Part shown: piece by piece, positions 27,109 through 35,482 of the stretch | Layout of the letters: the number at the start of each line of letters is the position of its first letter | How positions within the stretch are numbered: the stretch's first letter is position 1 | NCBI GenBank assembly: GCA_003250475.1 | Contig: QKGI01000115.1 | Location: forward strand, 1-47,780 | Source: Bacteroidota bacterium | GTDB taxonomy: Bacteria; Bacteroidota; Bacteroidia; Bacteroidales; VadinHA17 | Direction: 5' to 3' | DNA: 47,780 bases | Translations under genes and position numbers: made by a program | Notes under the pieces: generated by a model | Databases searched by the model: none | Seen by the model: the letters and a program-made list of their open reading frames with translations, nothing else | Told to the model about the DNA's origin: nothing

Positions 27109-28461
27109 ATGAAAAGGATAATACCAGCATTAATCATTCTGTTAATTACTGTTTCCGGTAAGATGTCAGCGCAGAAGGAGTACTGGACTCTTGAAGATTG
27201 CATAACATATGCCCTGGCCAACAACCTGGAACTGCAGAGGCAGGAGCTTCAGACAGAGGCGGCAAAGGTAGAAATACAACGGGCAAGGATGAATATGTTA
27301 CCGGATCTCAATTTAGGATCTGATGCGAGGGTAGGATTCGGCAGGTCAATTGACCCGGTGACCAACCTCATCACCTTCAAGCAAAACCTCAGTAACTCTT
27401 ACTCCTTGAGTTCATCAATTGAACTCTTTAACGGTTTCGCCACACTCAATACTATCTCTGCCGGCAAGTTTATGCTCCAGGCTGGTATCGAAGCAGACAG
27501 GATAGCCCGGAATACTCTTATTGTAAATATTATGGGCCAGTACTACCGGGTGATATATGCCGAAGGGCTTGAGGCTGCTGCCAGGATGCAGCTTGAACTG
27601 TCTGAAAGGCAATTATTCAGGATCAGCAAGATGGTGGAGGCCGGGAAAGAGGCTGTAGCCCGCAAATACGAGATTGAAAGCCAGGCATCAGCAGACAGGC
27701 TGACATATACAACGGCCCAGAGTTCAACAAGGCAGGCACTGACACAGTTACGACAGATGCTGCAACTCGGATCCGGTGCTGATTTCGGTATTCAGATGCC
27801 GGAATTTGATGCCATCCTGATAACTGATACAGGGTTTGACACAGACAGTATCTATAATATTGCCGCCCAGGTTCTTCCACGCCTCAAAGCCATTGAGTAT
27901 GAGCTCAGGGCTTACGACAGGCAGCTGGCTGCTGCCAGGGGCGCCCTGGCACCGAGCCTCAGTGTCGGAGGCGCCATATATACAGGGTACTATGCCGTTC
28001 TGGGTGAAGATACACTGGATCAGGCTTCATTCAACACCCAGCTCAGGAACAATAACAGCCAGGCAATATATTTTTCCCTGAATATCCCAATCTTCAACAG
28101 GTATTCAGCCACCAGGAACATTAAACTGGCGAAAATCAGAAAGACAGATACGGAATTGCGTCTTGAAATAGAGAGAAACAATCTTTACAAGGAGATAGAA
28201 GATGCATGCCTGACCTATAACAGCGGAAGGGAGGAATATGTTGCTGCTGAGGCCAACCTGGCATTTAACAGGAAATCCTACGCCGCTGTGGAGAAAAAAT
28301 TCGAAACCGGTCTTGTGGATGTAATGGATTTCGCTACTGCTAAAGCCACCCTGTTCACAGCCGAGACCGAAGCCCTGAGAACCAAGCTTCAGCTGCTCAT
28401 CCGTAAGCTCACGATCCAGTTTTATTCTACCGGCGAATATGTAAACATTGTAACTAACTAA
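27109..28461 (+). CDS. TolC family outer-membrane channel (ABC-type tripartite system)
   Basis: 450-residue outer-membrane factor. The signal peptide is about 1-22 (K-M-S-A-Q). Two OEP halves follow: the first begins W-T-L-E-D-C-I-T-Y-A-L-A-N-N-L-E-L, and the second holds V-E-K-K-F-E-T-G-L-V-D-V-M-D-F, the typical repeat of TolC proteins. It is distinct from the RND-operon channel at 5588. It is first in an operon with the adaptor (18 bases later) and the ATPase, which together form a MacAB-TolC-like exporter. A sigma-54-like motif precedes it. Confidence 0.95.
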   Translation: MKRIIPALIILLITVSGKMSAQKEYWTLEDCITYALANNLELQRQELQTEAAKVEIQRARMNMLPDLNLGSDARVGFGRSIDPVTNLITFKQNLSNSYSLSSSIELFNGFATLNTISAGKFMLQAGIEADRIARNTLIVNIMGQYYRVIYAEGLEAAARMQLELSERQLFRISKMVEAGKEAVARKYEIESQASADRLTYTTAQSSTRQALTQLRQMLQLGSGADFGIQMPEFDAILITDTGFDTDSIYNIAAQVLPRLKAIEYELRAYDRQLAAARGALAPSLSVGGAIYTGYYAVLGEDTLDQASFNTQLRNNNSQAIYFSLNIPIFNRYSATRNIKLAKIRKTDTELRLEIERNNLYKEIEDACLTYNSGREEYVAAEANLAFNRKSYAAVEKKFETGLVDVMDFATAKATLFTAETEALRTKLQLLIRKLTIQFYSTGEYVNIVTN

Positions 28462-28479
28462 TTACAAATAATATTTAAT

Positions 28480-29754
28480 ATGGACACACCTCTTGAAAGC
28501 ATGGATAAACCTATTCCTAAAAAGAAGGGACTTCAGAAGAAACACATAGGGTATATTGTCGGCGCGGCTGCAATTCTTGTATTGATTTATATGGCCTTTT
28601 TTGCTGACCGTACCTCAACATTCAGGGTAGAGAAGGAAAAACTTATTATTGAGTCAGTGGTTGAAGGCCAGTTCAACGATTACATAACTGTACCGGGAAC
28701 AGTAGAGCCTATAAGCACCATCCTTCTTGATGCCCAGGAGGGCGGACGCGTCGAAGAGATTTTGATAGAAGAGGGGTCAATGGTTAGAAAAGGAGACATT
28801 ATCCTCAGGCTTTCCAATCCTGATCTCTATCTTAACATTCTCGACAGCGAAGCCCAGCTGGCAGAGAAAGAGAACTTCCTGAGAAATACGCAGATAGCTA
28901 TGGAACAGGACAGGCTCCAGATCAAGCGCGAACTCCTTAATCTTAAATATGATGTTGAACGTAAGGAGAGGAACTACCTTCAGAATGTGGCGCTCATAAA
29001 AGACAGCCTCATCTCAAGGGAGGAATTTCTGAGGTCGGAAGAAGACCTTGAGATGGCCAGGCAATCGCGCGAGCTGTTCATTGAACGCCAGAAGCAGGAC
29101 TCCATTTTCCGCTCTGTGCAGGTGAATAACCTGGTTAACAATCTTGAAAATATGCGCAGGAACCTGTCACTGGTGAGGCAGAGGGTTGAGAATCTCAATG
29201 TGAGGGCAACCGTTGACGGTCAGCTGGGTCTCCTTGTACCTGAGATAGGCCAGTCAATATCACGGGGCACAAATATGGGCCAGATAAACGTATTGACCTC
29301 ATTTAAGGTCACAGCCCAGATCGATGAACATTATATTGACAGGGTAAAGACACAGCTGACAGCCAAGCTTGACAGGCAGGGGAGTGAATTTGACCTTGTG
29401 GTGAGAAGGGTTTACCCGGAAGTACGGAACGGAACCTTTGAAATTGATATGATCTTCGAGGACAGCATACCAGAGAATATCAGAACCGGACAGACTTATT
29501 ATATCAGTCTGCAGCTCGGACAGCCGAAGGTGGCAGTGATGGTGCCGATAGGCGGCTTCTTCCAGGAGACAGGAGGCCAGTGGATATTTGTCCTGGACCC
29601 AACAGAATCATATGCCACCAGGCGTGATATCTCAATAGGTCGCAAAAATCCGAAATATTATGAGGTCCTTGAAGGCCTTGAACCCGGAGAGAAAGTAATC
29701 ATCTCAGGATATGACACATTCGGGAAAAACGAAAAACTTGTATTTAAAAAGTAA
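28480..29754 (+). CDS. HlyD/MacA-family periplasmic adaptor
   Basis: 424-residue membrane-fusion protein. A Lys-rich cytoplasmic N-terminus precedes one TM helix (about 24-41). A lipoyl domain half with G-G-R-V-E-E-I-L-I-E-E-G-S-M-V-R-K-G-D near 88-108 follows. A long alpha-helical hairpin rich in Glu/Arg/Leu (about 125-235) is suited to contact the TolC tunnel. The second lipoyl half, barrel domain and C-terminal domain (L-E-G-L-E-P-G-E-K-V-I-I-S-G near the end) complete it. It sits between the channel and the ATPase genes, so it should dock a permease from this cluster to TolC. The family is clear; cargo unknown. Confidence 0.94.
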   Translation: MDTPLESMDKPIPKKKGLQKKHIGYIVGAAAILVLIYMAFFADRTSTFRVEKEKLIIESVVEGQFNDYITVPGTVEPISTILLDAQEGGRVEEILIEEGSMVRKGDIILRLSNPDLYLNILDSEAQLAEKENFLRNTQIAMEQDRLQIKRELLNLKYDVERKERNYLQNVALIKDSLISREEFLRSEEDLEMARQSRELFIERQKQDSIFRSVQVNNLVNNLENMRRNLSLVRQRVENLNVRATVDGQLGLLVPEIGQSISRGTNMGQINVLTSFKVTAQIDEHYIDRVKTQLTAKLDRQGSEFDLVVRRVYPEVRNGTFEIDMIFEDSIPENIRTGQTYYISLQLGQPKVAVMVPIGGFFQETGGQWIFVLDPTESYATRRDISIGRKNPKYYEVLEGLEPGEKVIISGYDTFGKNEKLVFKK

Positions 29755-29776
29755 GTAACATTAAATAATTACAGTC

Positions 29777-30442
29777 ATGATCAAAACCAATGATTTAACC
29801 AAGATCTTCAGGACCGAAGAGGTCGAGACTACAGCACTGAACAAAGTGAACCTGCATGTTAAAGAGGGAGAGTATGTAGCTATTATGGGCCCTTCAGGAT
29901 GTGGCAAATCAACCCTCCTGAACATACTGGGGCTGCTTGACAATCCGACATCAGGTAGTTACATGTTTAACGGTACTGAGGTGGCAAACCTCAGGGAGCG
30001 TGACCGGACTATCTTCCGCAAGGGCAATATCGGTTTTGTTTTTCAGAGCTTTAACCTGATAGACGAACTTAACGTTTATGAGAATGTTGAGTTACCTCTC
30101 ATATACCTGAAGATGAAAGCCGGGGACAGGAAGAAGAAGGTGGAAGACGCCCTGACAAGGATGAAAATCGCCCACCGGGCCAAGCACTTCCCGCAACAGC
30201 TTTCCGGCGGACAACAACAGAGGGTAGCTATTGCACGTGCAGTAGTGGCAAACCCCAAACTGATCCTCGCTGACGAACCTACAGGTAACCTTGACTCCAA
30301 AAACGGCCTGGAGGTTATTAACCTGCTTAGTGAGCTTAACAAAGAGGGCACAACCATAGTTATGGTTACACACTCCGATCATGATGCCGGCTATGCCCAC
30401 AGGATAGTCAACCTGTTTGACGGACAGATAGTGACACAATAA
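29777..30442 (+). CDS. LolD/MacB-type ABC transporter ATP-binding protein
   Basis: 221-residue ATPase with full motifs: Walker [10 protein letters not shown] at 38-46, Q-loop F-V-F-Q at 87-90, signature L-S-G-G-Q at 142-146, Walker B L-I-L-A-D-E at 162-167 and switch His199. This class powers separate FtsX/MacB-like permeases. It is the only such ATPase in the 19 kb holding five permeases, and is the natural partner for at least permease 2 downstream. A hairpin resembling a terminator follows it at 30479. It lies 22 bases after the adaptor gene. Confidence 0.95.
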   Translation: MIKTNDLTKIFRTEEVETTALNKVNLHVKEGEYVAIMGPSGCGKSTLLNILGLLDNPTSGSYMFNGTEVANLRERDRTIFRKGNIGFVFQSFNLIDELNVYENVELPLIYLKMKAGDRKKKVEDALTRMKIAHRAKHFPQQLSGGQQQRVAIARAVVANPKLILADEPTGNLDSKNGLEVINLLSELNKEGTTIVMVTHSDHDAGYAHRIVNLFDGQIVTQ

Positions 30443-30478
30443 TACCTGTAACCTTACCTATTTTTTGACAAGATCACT

Positions 30479-30506
30479 GAAGAGGTGCCCCTACCGGCAC
30501 CTCTTC
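30479..30506 (+). terminator. Rho-independent terminator-like hairpin after the ATPase gene
   Basis: Perfect 11-bp GC-rich stem (GAAGAGGTGCC / GGCACCTCTTC) with a 6-base loop, 36 bases past the ATPase stop. It is followed by a modest T-rich TCTATTTAAA. It would separate the three-gene operon from permease 2, and argues against any permease start before it. The weak U-tract keeps this from being certain; it could also be an attenuator. Confidence 0.6.
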
Positions 30507-30695
30507 TATTTAAATACCTCCTATCCTTGTTTTATGCTCTCCGTATTTACCTGGAGATGTCTGAAAAATCCATATAATGCCATCCCGGGCAAGTTTGCAT
30601 GGTTGCGTATTATCATACCTGTCACTGCCGGTTTTATGCATCATAGTGGTGATATGAACGTCTTTCATGAAACACTGCAATCAAAAAGATGTCAT

Positions 30696-33107
30696 ATGGT
30701 AACCAATGACTTCATGAAGCATGCCTTTAGATCTATCGCCGGCCAGGGACACCAGGCAGCAATAAACATGACCGGCCTGGCTCTGGCACAAACATGCTGT
30801 ATCCTGATAATATTATACACCCGTTACGAGTTCAGTTTTGACAGTTACCATGAAAATGCTGACCATATATGCAGAATAGTCTCGAATCAGCCAGGCAACT
30901 CCTACAAGGGAAAAGATGTTTTCGCGGTTACACCCGGACTTTTAAAAGAGGCTCTTGTCAGTGAGATTCCTGATGTAAAGAATGCTACCAGGTGTGCCAG
31001 GAAAACCCATACCCTTGAATATGAATCCAGCCTGTTCGAAGAAAGTGGATTTTTATACGCTGATCCGGACTTTCTGAAAATTTTCACCTTCCCGGTAATC
31101 TCGGGTGATCCGGCAGATGTTCTTAATGAACCATTTGCTCTCTTCATCACAAAAGATATGGCCCGGAAATACTTTGGCGACACAGATCCTGTGGGGAAAA
31201 CGATAAAAGCCGACAACAAATACCTGTTCATTGTCAGAGGCATAATTGAAAACATCCCGCAAAACTCTCATTTCCATTTCGATTTTCTCTCCGGATTTAA
31301 TACACTGGCAAAGATAAAGGGAGGAAATGGAAGAGTGGAAACCTGGAATACCTTTGAGTTCACAACATATGTTCTGTTAAATGACAGGTCCTCGCCCGGG
31401 GATATTAACAACCGCCTTAAAGAGTTATCAGTCAAATACCTGTCCGATAATTCCTTTTTCAGGGACTCCTACTTCACCGCCGAACCTCTCAGGAGGATCC
31501 ATCTCCACAGTAACACCAATTTCAGCATTGGAAAAAACAGTGACATCAGGTACATATATCTTATAACTGCCATAGGGATTCTGATCATCCTGTTAGCCTG
31601 CTTCAACTATGTGAATATGGCCACTGCAAGAGCGTATAGCAGGGGGAAAGAAATCGGTATATTAAAAATCTCGGGAGCCGGGAGAGGCGAGATGATCGTT
31701 CAGATAATCATGGAATCGGTCATACTCTCAATCGGAGGAATGATCCTGGCCTTTGCCATTACCGGCATCCTTATGCCGGCTTTCCGTAATTTCACGGAAA
31801 GACCAATTACCTACACGATGCTGTTTGAATACCCTGTGATCGTTTTGGTAACCGGTCTCTCCCTCCTAACCGGGGTATTTTCGGGTCTCTACCCGGCATT
31901 ACGCCTCTCATCATTCACTCCTGTAAATCTTATTAACGAGTCCTTTGATACTTACGGGGGACACAGGCCGGGAAATCTCAGGAATATACTGGTGGTAGCG
32001 CAGAATATTATCTCCCTGGTCTCCCTGGTTTGCACTTTTACAGTACTGAATCAGCTACGTTATATTAAAACCTCCCGTCTTGGTTTTGAAAAGGAAAACA
32101 TTATTACCGTGGAAATCAAAGACCCGGATATCAGAAGTAAACCGGGAGCCTTAATCGATGAATTGAAGAAATATCCGGCAATACAGGACATAACAACCTC
32201 TGCTAACCTCCCGGTTACAACACTTGGCACCTCTTCTGCTTCATGGGACGGCAAACCGGAAGAAACAAAACAATTTGTTTACAGGGCAGGGATTGGTAAC
32301 AATTACATGGATTTCTACAATCTTAAAATAATACAAGGGAGAGGGTTCTCGGATGACTTTACATCAGACACAATAAACAGTTTTATTATTAATGAGACTG
32401 CTGCAAGGATGACAGGTTTGGATGATCCGGTTGGAATGAAGTTTGGATTCAACAGGGAAAAAGGTCTCGGAACAGTTATAGGTGTCGTTGAAGACTTCCA
32501 CTTCCATTCCCTGCACCTTGCCATTGAACCTCTTGCGATTGCCTCCACAGGTAATGACAGACTCAAGATTCCAGGATACCTTTCTGTCAAGGTTACACCC
32601 GGTACTATTTCCGGAACCTTGTCCTATATTAACGGGTTACTAAAGGAATATTCACCACATTACCTTAATCATGTTTCAGTTTTAAGCGACCGTGTGGATA
32701 ATATGTACCGTTCAGAAAGAAAGCTTGCCAACATATTTATTTTCTCAACGGTTCTGGCAATCCTGCTTACCTGTCTTGGCCAGTATAGTCTCTCTTCCTA
32801 TATTGCGAAGCGCCGTACAAGGGAGATGGTTATAAGAAAAGTCATGGGAGCACAGCCACCCGGAGTTATGATACTAATCATATCACAGATGATAAAGTGG
32901 GTATTTGTTTCGGTGGTTTTCGCATGGCCGGCAGCATATCTTTTAATGACAAAATGGCTGCAGAATTTTGCCAGTCATGTCAAACTCAGTGCATGGGTTT
33001 TCCTCCTTTCTTTAACCATAATAATATCGATATCGCTGCTCGCAATTGGCTACCATGTGATCAGGCTGTCCCGCGTAAACCCCGCAGAAATGCTCCGGCA
33101 TGAATAA
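30696..33107 (+). CDS. Fused MacB/FtsX-type ABC permease, cluster permease 2 (divergent coupling sequences)
   Basis: 803-residue permease with the two-half plan of the other four. I chose the ATG at 30696 because residues from here (N-D-F-M-K-H-A-F-R-S) align with the conserved N-terminus of the other cluster permeases. Upstream in-frame starts such as 30465 would read through the terminator-like hairpin; 30714 is also possible. First half: TM, periplasmic domain, three FtsX helices; second half begins near N-L-R-N-I-L-V-V-A-Q. Its coupling motifs read E-I-G-I-L-K-I-S-G-A and E-M-V-I-R-K-V-M-G-A and depart from E-I-G-I-R-K-V-x-G-A more than those of its paralogues. It ends N-P-A-E-M-L-R-H-E. 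It has no ATPase domain. Confidence 0.9.
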   Translation: MVTNDFMKHAFRSIAGQGHQAAINMTGLALAQTCCILIILYTRYEFSFDSYHENADHICRIVSNQPGNSYKGKDVFAVTPGLLKEALVSEIPDVKNATRCARKTHTLEYESSLFEESGFLYADPDFLKIFTFPVISGDPADVLNEPFALFITKDMARKYFGDTDPVGKTIKADNKYLFIVRGIIENIPQNSHFHFDFLSGFNTLAKIKGGNGRVETWNTFEFTTYVLLNDRSSPGDINNRLKELSVKYLSDNSFFRDSYFTAEPLRRIHLHSNTNFSIGKNSDIRYIYLITAIGILIILLACFNYVNMATARAYSRGKEIGILKISGAGRGEMIVQIIMESVILSIGGMILAFAITGILMPAFRNFTERPITYTMLFEYPVIVLVTGLSLLTGVFSGLYPALRLSSFTPVNLINESFDTYGGHRPGNLRNILVVAQNIISLVSLVCTFTVLNQLRYIKTSRLGFEKENIITVEIKDPDIRSKPGALIDELKKYPAIQDITTSANLPVTTLGTSSASWDGKPEETKQFVYRAGIGNNYMDFYNLKIIQGRGFSDDFTSDTINSFIINETAARMTGLDDPVGMKFGFNREKGLGTVIGVVEDFHFHSLHLAIEPLAIASTGNDRLKIPGYLSVKVTPGTISGTLSYINGLLKEYSPHYLNHVSVLSDRVDNMYRSERKLANIFIFSTVLAILLTCLGQYSLSSYIAKRRTREMVIRKVMGAQPPGVMILIISQMIKWVFVSVVFAWPAAYLLMTKWLQNFASHVKLSAWVFLLSLTIIISISLLAIGYHVIRLSRVNPAEMLRHE

Positions 33108-33153
33108 CCGGTATTTTGATGCTATCTTTATGTCTCACATAAAAAACTCAAAA

Positions 33154-33846
33154 ATGAAAACGATCGGTTTGGTAGGTGGAACCGGATGGATATCAAGTGC
33201 TGAGTATTACAGGATTATCAATGAAGAGACTAACAGGAGAGAAGGCGGACTGGTTTCTGCAAGGTGCATCCTGTACTCCCTTAACTACGGCGATATTGAC
33301 AATTTCAACAGGCTTCAGGATAAGGACGGAGTATTCCGGCTTATCCTTGATGCATCTGAGAAACTGATACAATCAGGAGCTGATTGTATTATCCTGTGCG
33401 CAAACACCCTGCACCAGTTTGTTGACAGACTGTTGAACAAAATAGATGTTCCGGTGATCCATATAGCCCAATCAACAGCCGTGGAGATAAGGAGGCAGGG
33501 GATGAACACCGTCGGGCTCCTTGGCACTCAGCAGACAATGGAGATGGATTTTTATAAATCAGTATTAAAGGACAACAACATAGAAGTACTTGTCCCGGAG
33601 CCCGACGACAGGGTTTTCATACAGAATACCATATCGGATCAGTTGCTTAAGGGGATTTTCAGTGAGGAATCACGATTGCGGTTCATTGAGATATGCCAGG
33701 ATCTGAGAATGAAGGGTGCCGGGGGTATCGTGTTAGGATGCACTGAGATTCCTCTCCTGCTCAAACAACCCGACATAAACATTCCACTCTTCAATACTCT
33801 CGTCATTCATGCCAGGGCAGCTGTCGATTTTGCATTGAAACAATAA
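33154..33846 (+). CDS. Aspartate/glutamate racemase family protein
   Basis: 230-residue cofactor-independent racemase-like enzyme. The paired catalytic cysteines are both present: Cys82 in I-I-L-C-A-N-T-L-H and Cys196 in V-L-G-C-T-E-I-P. G-L-V-G-G-T-G at the N-terminus fixes the start at 33154; an in-frame ATG at 33100 would overlap the permease stop and add residues the family lacks. The A-N-T-L-H form resembles the aspartate racemase/YgeA branch more than MurI, so D-amino acid production for envelope or signalling use is possible but unproven. It follows permease 2 by 46 bases and may be co-transcribed. Confidence 0.9.
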   Translation: MKTIGLVGGTGWISSAEYYRIINEETNRREGGLVSARCILYSLNYGDIDNFNRLQDKDGVFRLILDASEKLIQSGADCIILCANTLHQFVDRLLNKIDVPVIHIAQSTAVEIRRQGMNTVGLLGTQQTMEMDFYKSVLKDNNIEVLVPEPDDRVFIQNTISDQLLKGIFSEESRLRFIEICQDLRMKGAGGIVLGCTEIPLLLKQPDINIPLFNTLVIHARAAVDFALKQ

Positions 33847-33902
33847 GATCAGTTGTGGTAATTTTCAATCCGGTTCCTTTCATATCAATGTCAGTTGCCG
33901 GT

Positions 33903-35267
33903 TCAGATGTTATAGTATTTTATCTTGTTGTACAGGGTCTGCCTGGTAATTCCAAGCTTTCCCGAAACGACACTGACATTATTGTTATATCTCCTCAGGC
34001 TTTCGGTTATCATTTTTTTCTCCATCTCCTCAAGTGTCATCTCCTGATTATTGTAACGCACAGGTGAAGTAGCAAAAACAAAGTCGGAAGGCTTAAGAAG
34101 TGGCACCTCGCTCATTATCACTGCCTTTTCAATTGAGTGCTGCAGTTCCCTCACATTACCCGGCCAGTCATGATTTGCCAGCTTTTCAAGAGCATGGGTG
34201 CTTATCTTCATCTGTCCCTTGTTATATCTTTCAGCATGAATCCTCAGGAAGTAGTTTGCCAGTATCGGAATATCATCCACCCTGTCCCGCAGGGGAGGCA
34301 CTTCAATCATTATAGTGTTTATCCGGTAGAGGAGGTCCTCCCTGAATCTTCCCTCGTTTACCATTTTTATCAGGTCACAGTTTGTTGCGCATACCAGTCT
34401 TATGTCAACTGGGATCTGCGTGTTTGAGCCTACTCTGACGATATACCTGTTCTGAAGCACACTTAATAGTTTTGCCTGGCTTGAAAGGGAGAGGTTACCT
34501 ATTTCATCCAGGAAAAGAGTGCCTTTATGTGCCTGTTCAAACTTTCCCTTGCGATCTTCCTTCGCGTCAGTAAAGGCTCCCCTGATATGACCAAACAGCT
34601 CACTTTCAAAGAGGGTTTCGGTTATTGAACCCATATCAACGCTGATCATCAATTCACCTGACCTTGCAGACCGGGCATGGATCTCCCGTGCAATCAGCTC
34701 CTTGCCGGTACCGTTCTCACCTGTTATCAATACGTTGGCATCTGTCCCGGCTACTTTTCTGACGATGTTCATAACGTTAATCATGGTCGGCGATGCACCC
34801 TGGATGATCTTCTCCCTGCCATTATTTATCACTTTCTTTAACTGAAGGTTGTCTTCCTTTAAAGAGCTTGCTTCCAGCCTGGAAATCCTGAGTTGCAGGG
34901 CGGTGTTGATTGTGGCAAGAAGCCTGTTGGCCTCCAGAGGTTTCAAAATAAAATCCAGCGCCCCTTCCTTTATGGCCCTGACGGCCAGATCGACATCACC
35001 CGAAGCGGCAACAATAACGACGCTAAGGTTCCTGTCATAGCTGAGTATCTCTTTCAGCCAGTAAAGACCCTCATTACCATTCCTTACGACAGATTTATAA
35101 TTAGATTCCAGAAGAACGACATCCACCTCATTTTTCCTGAGCATCTCACTGATTCTTTGAGGTGAGGTGATAGGAATAACATGTTCGTATTCCTTCTGCA
35201 GTGTCCTGCTTATTAATTTCAGAAAATCGCGGTCTTCATCAACTACCAGAATCGTTGCCTTTATCAT
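33903..35267 (-). CDS. Sigma-54-dependent NtrC-family activator with degenerate receiver domain
   Basis: 454-residue regulator. Receiver domain about 1-122: the acidic pocket D10/E11 and Lys109 (L-K-P) are kept, but the phosphoacceptor position 54 is Glu (L-L-E-S-N) and the switch Thr position is Ala87 (V-A-A-S-G-D). AAA+ domain about 155-385: Walker A G-E-N-G-T-G-K at 183-189, sigma-54 contact loop G-A-F-T-D-A at 230-235 (canonical G-A-F-T-G-A), Walker B with D254/E255. A Fis-type HTH (about 411-454) ends N-K-I-K-Y-Y-N-I. Asp-to-Glu is a known phosphomimic in NtrC-type regulators, so constitutive activity is inferred. It diverges from permease 3; no histidine kinase is in the window. Confidence 0.93.
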   Translation of the reverse strand: MIKATILVVDEDRDFLKLISRTLQKEYEHVIPITSPQRISEMLRKNEVDVVLLESNYKSVVRNGNEGLYWLKEILSYDRNLSVVIVAASGDVDLAVRAIKEGALDFILKPLEANRLLATINTALQLRISRLEASSLKEDNLQLKKVINNGREKIIQGASPTMINVMNIVRKVAGTDANVLITGENGTGKELIAREIHARSARSGELMISVDMGSITETLFESELFGHIRGAFTDAKEDRKGKFEQAHKGTLFLDEIGNLSLSSQAKLLSVLQNRYIVRVGSNTQIPVDIRLVCATNCDLIKMVNEGRFREDLLYRINTIMIEVPPLRDRVDDIPILANYFLRIHAERYNKGQMKISTHALEKLANHDWPGNVRELQHSIEKAVIMSEVPLLKPSDFVFATSPVRYNNQEMTLEEMEKKMITESLRRYNNNVSVVSGKLGITRQTLYNKIKYYNI

Positions 35268-35482
35268 ATCAGGAGCTTTTTACAAAAGACGGAATAAAAA
35301 ACTGAGTGTGTCAAATAAATGGACATTTTTTAAAATAAATTTTTCGGGATATTTCATAGTAAACCAAACAATTGTCCGGTATCCTACGCATCAGATAAGC
35401 AGATAAGACGTCTTTGTGGTAGAGAAAGATTCCAGGTGAGATTTTCATTATAAAATACTCTATACCCTTAATAAACCAAGCC

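Noticed and set aside
30465-30695. Longer N-terminus for permease 2
   Set aside because: It would cross a terminator-like hairpin and adds 77 residues absent from the paralogues.
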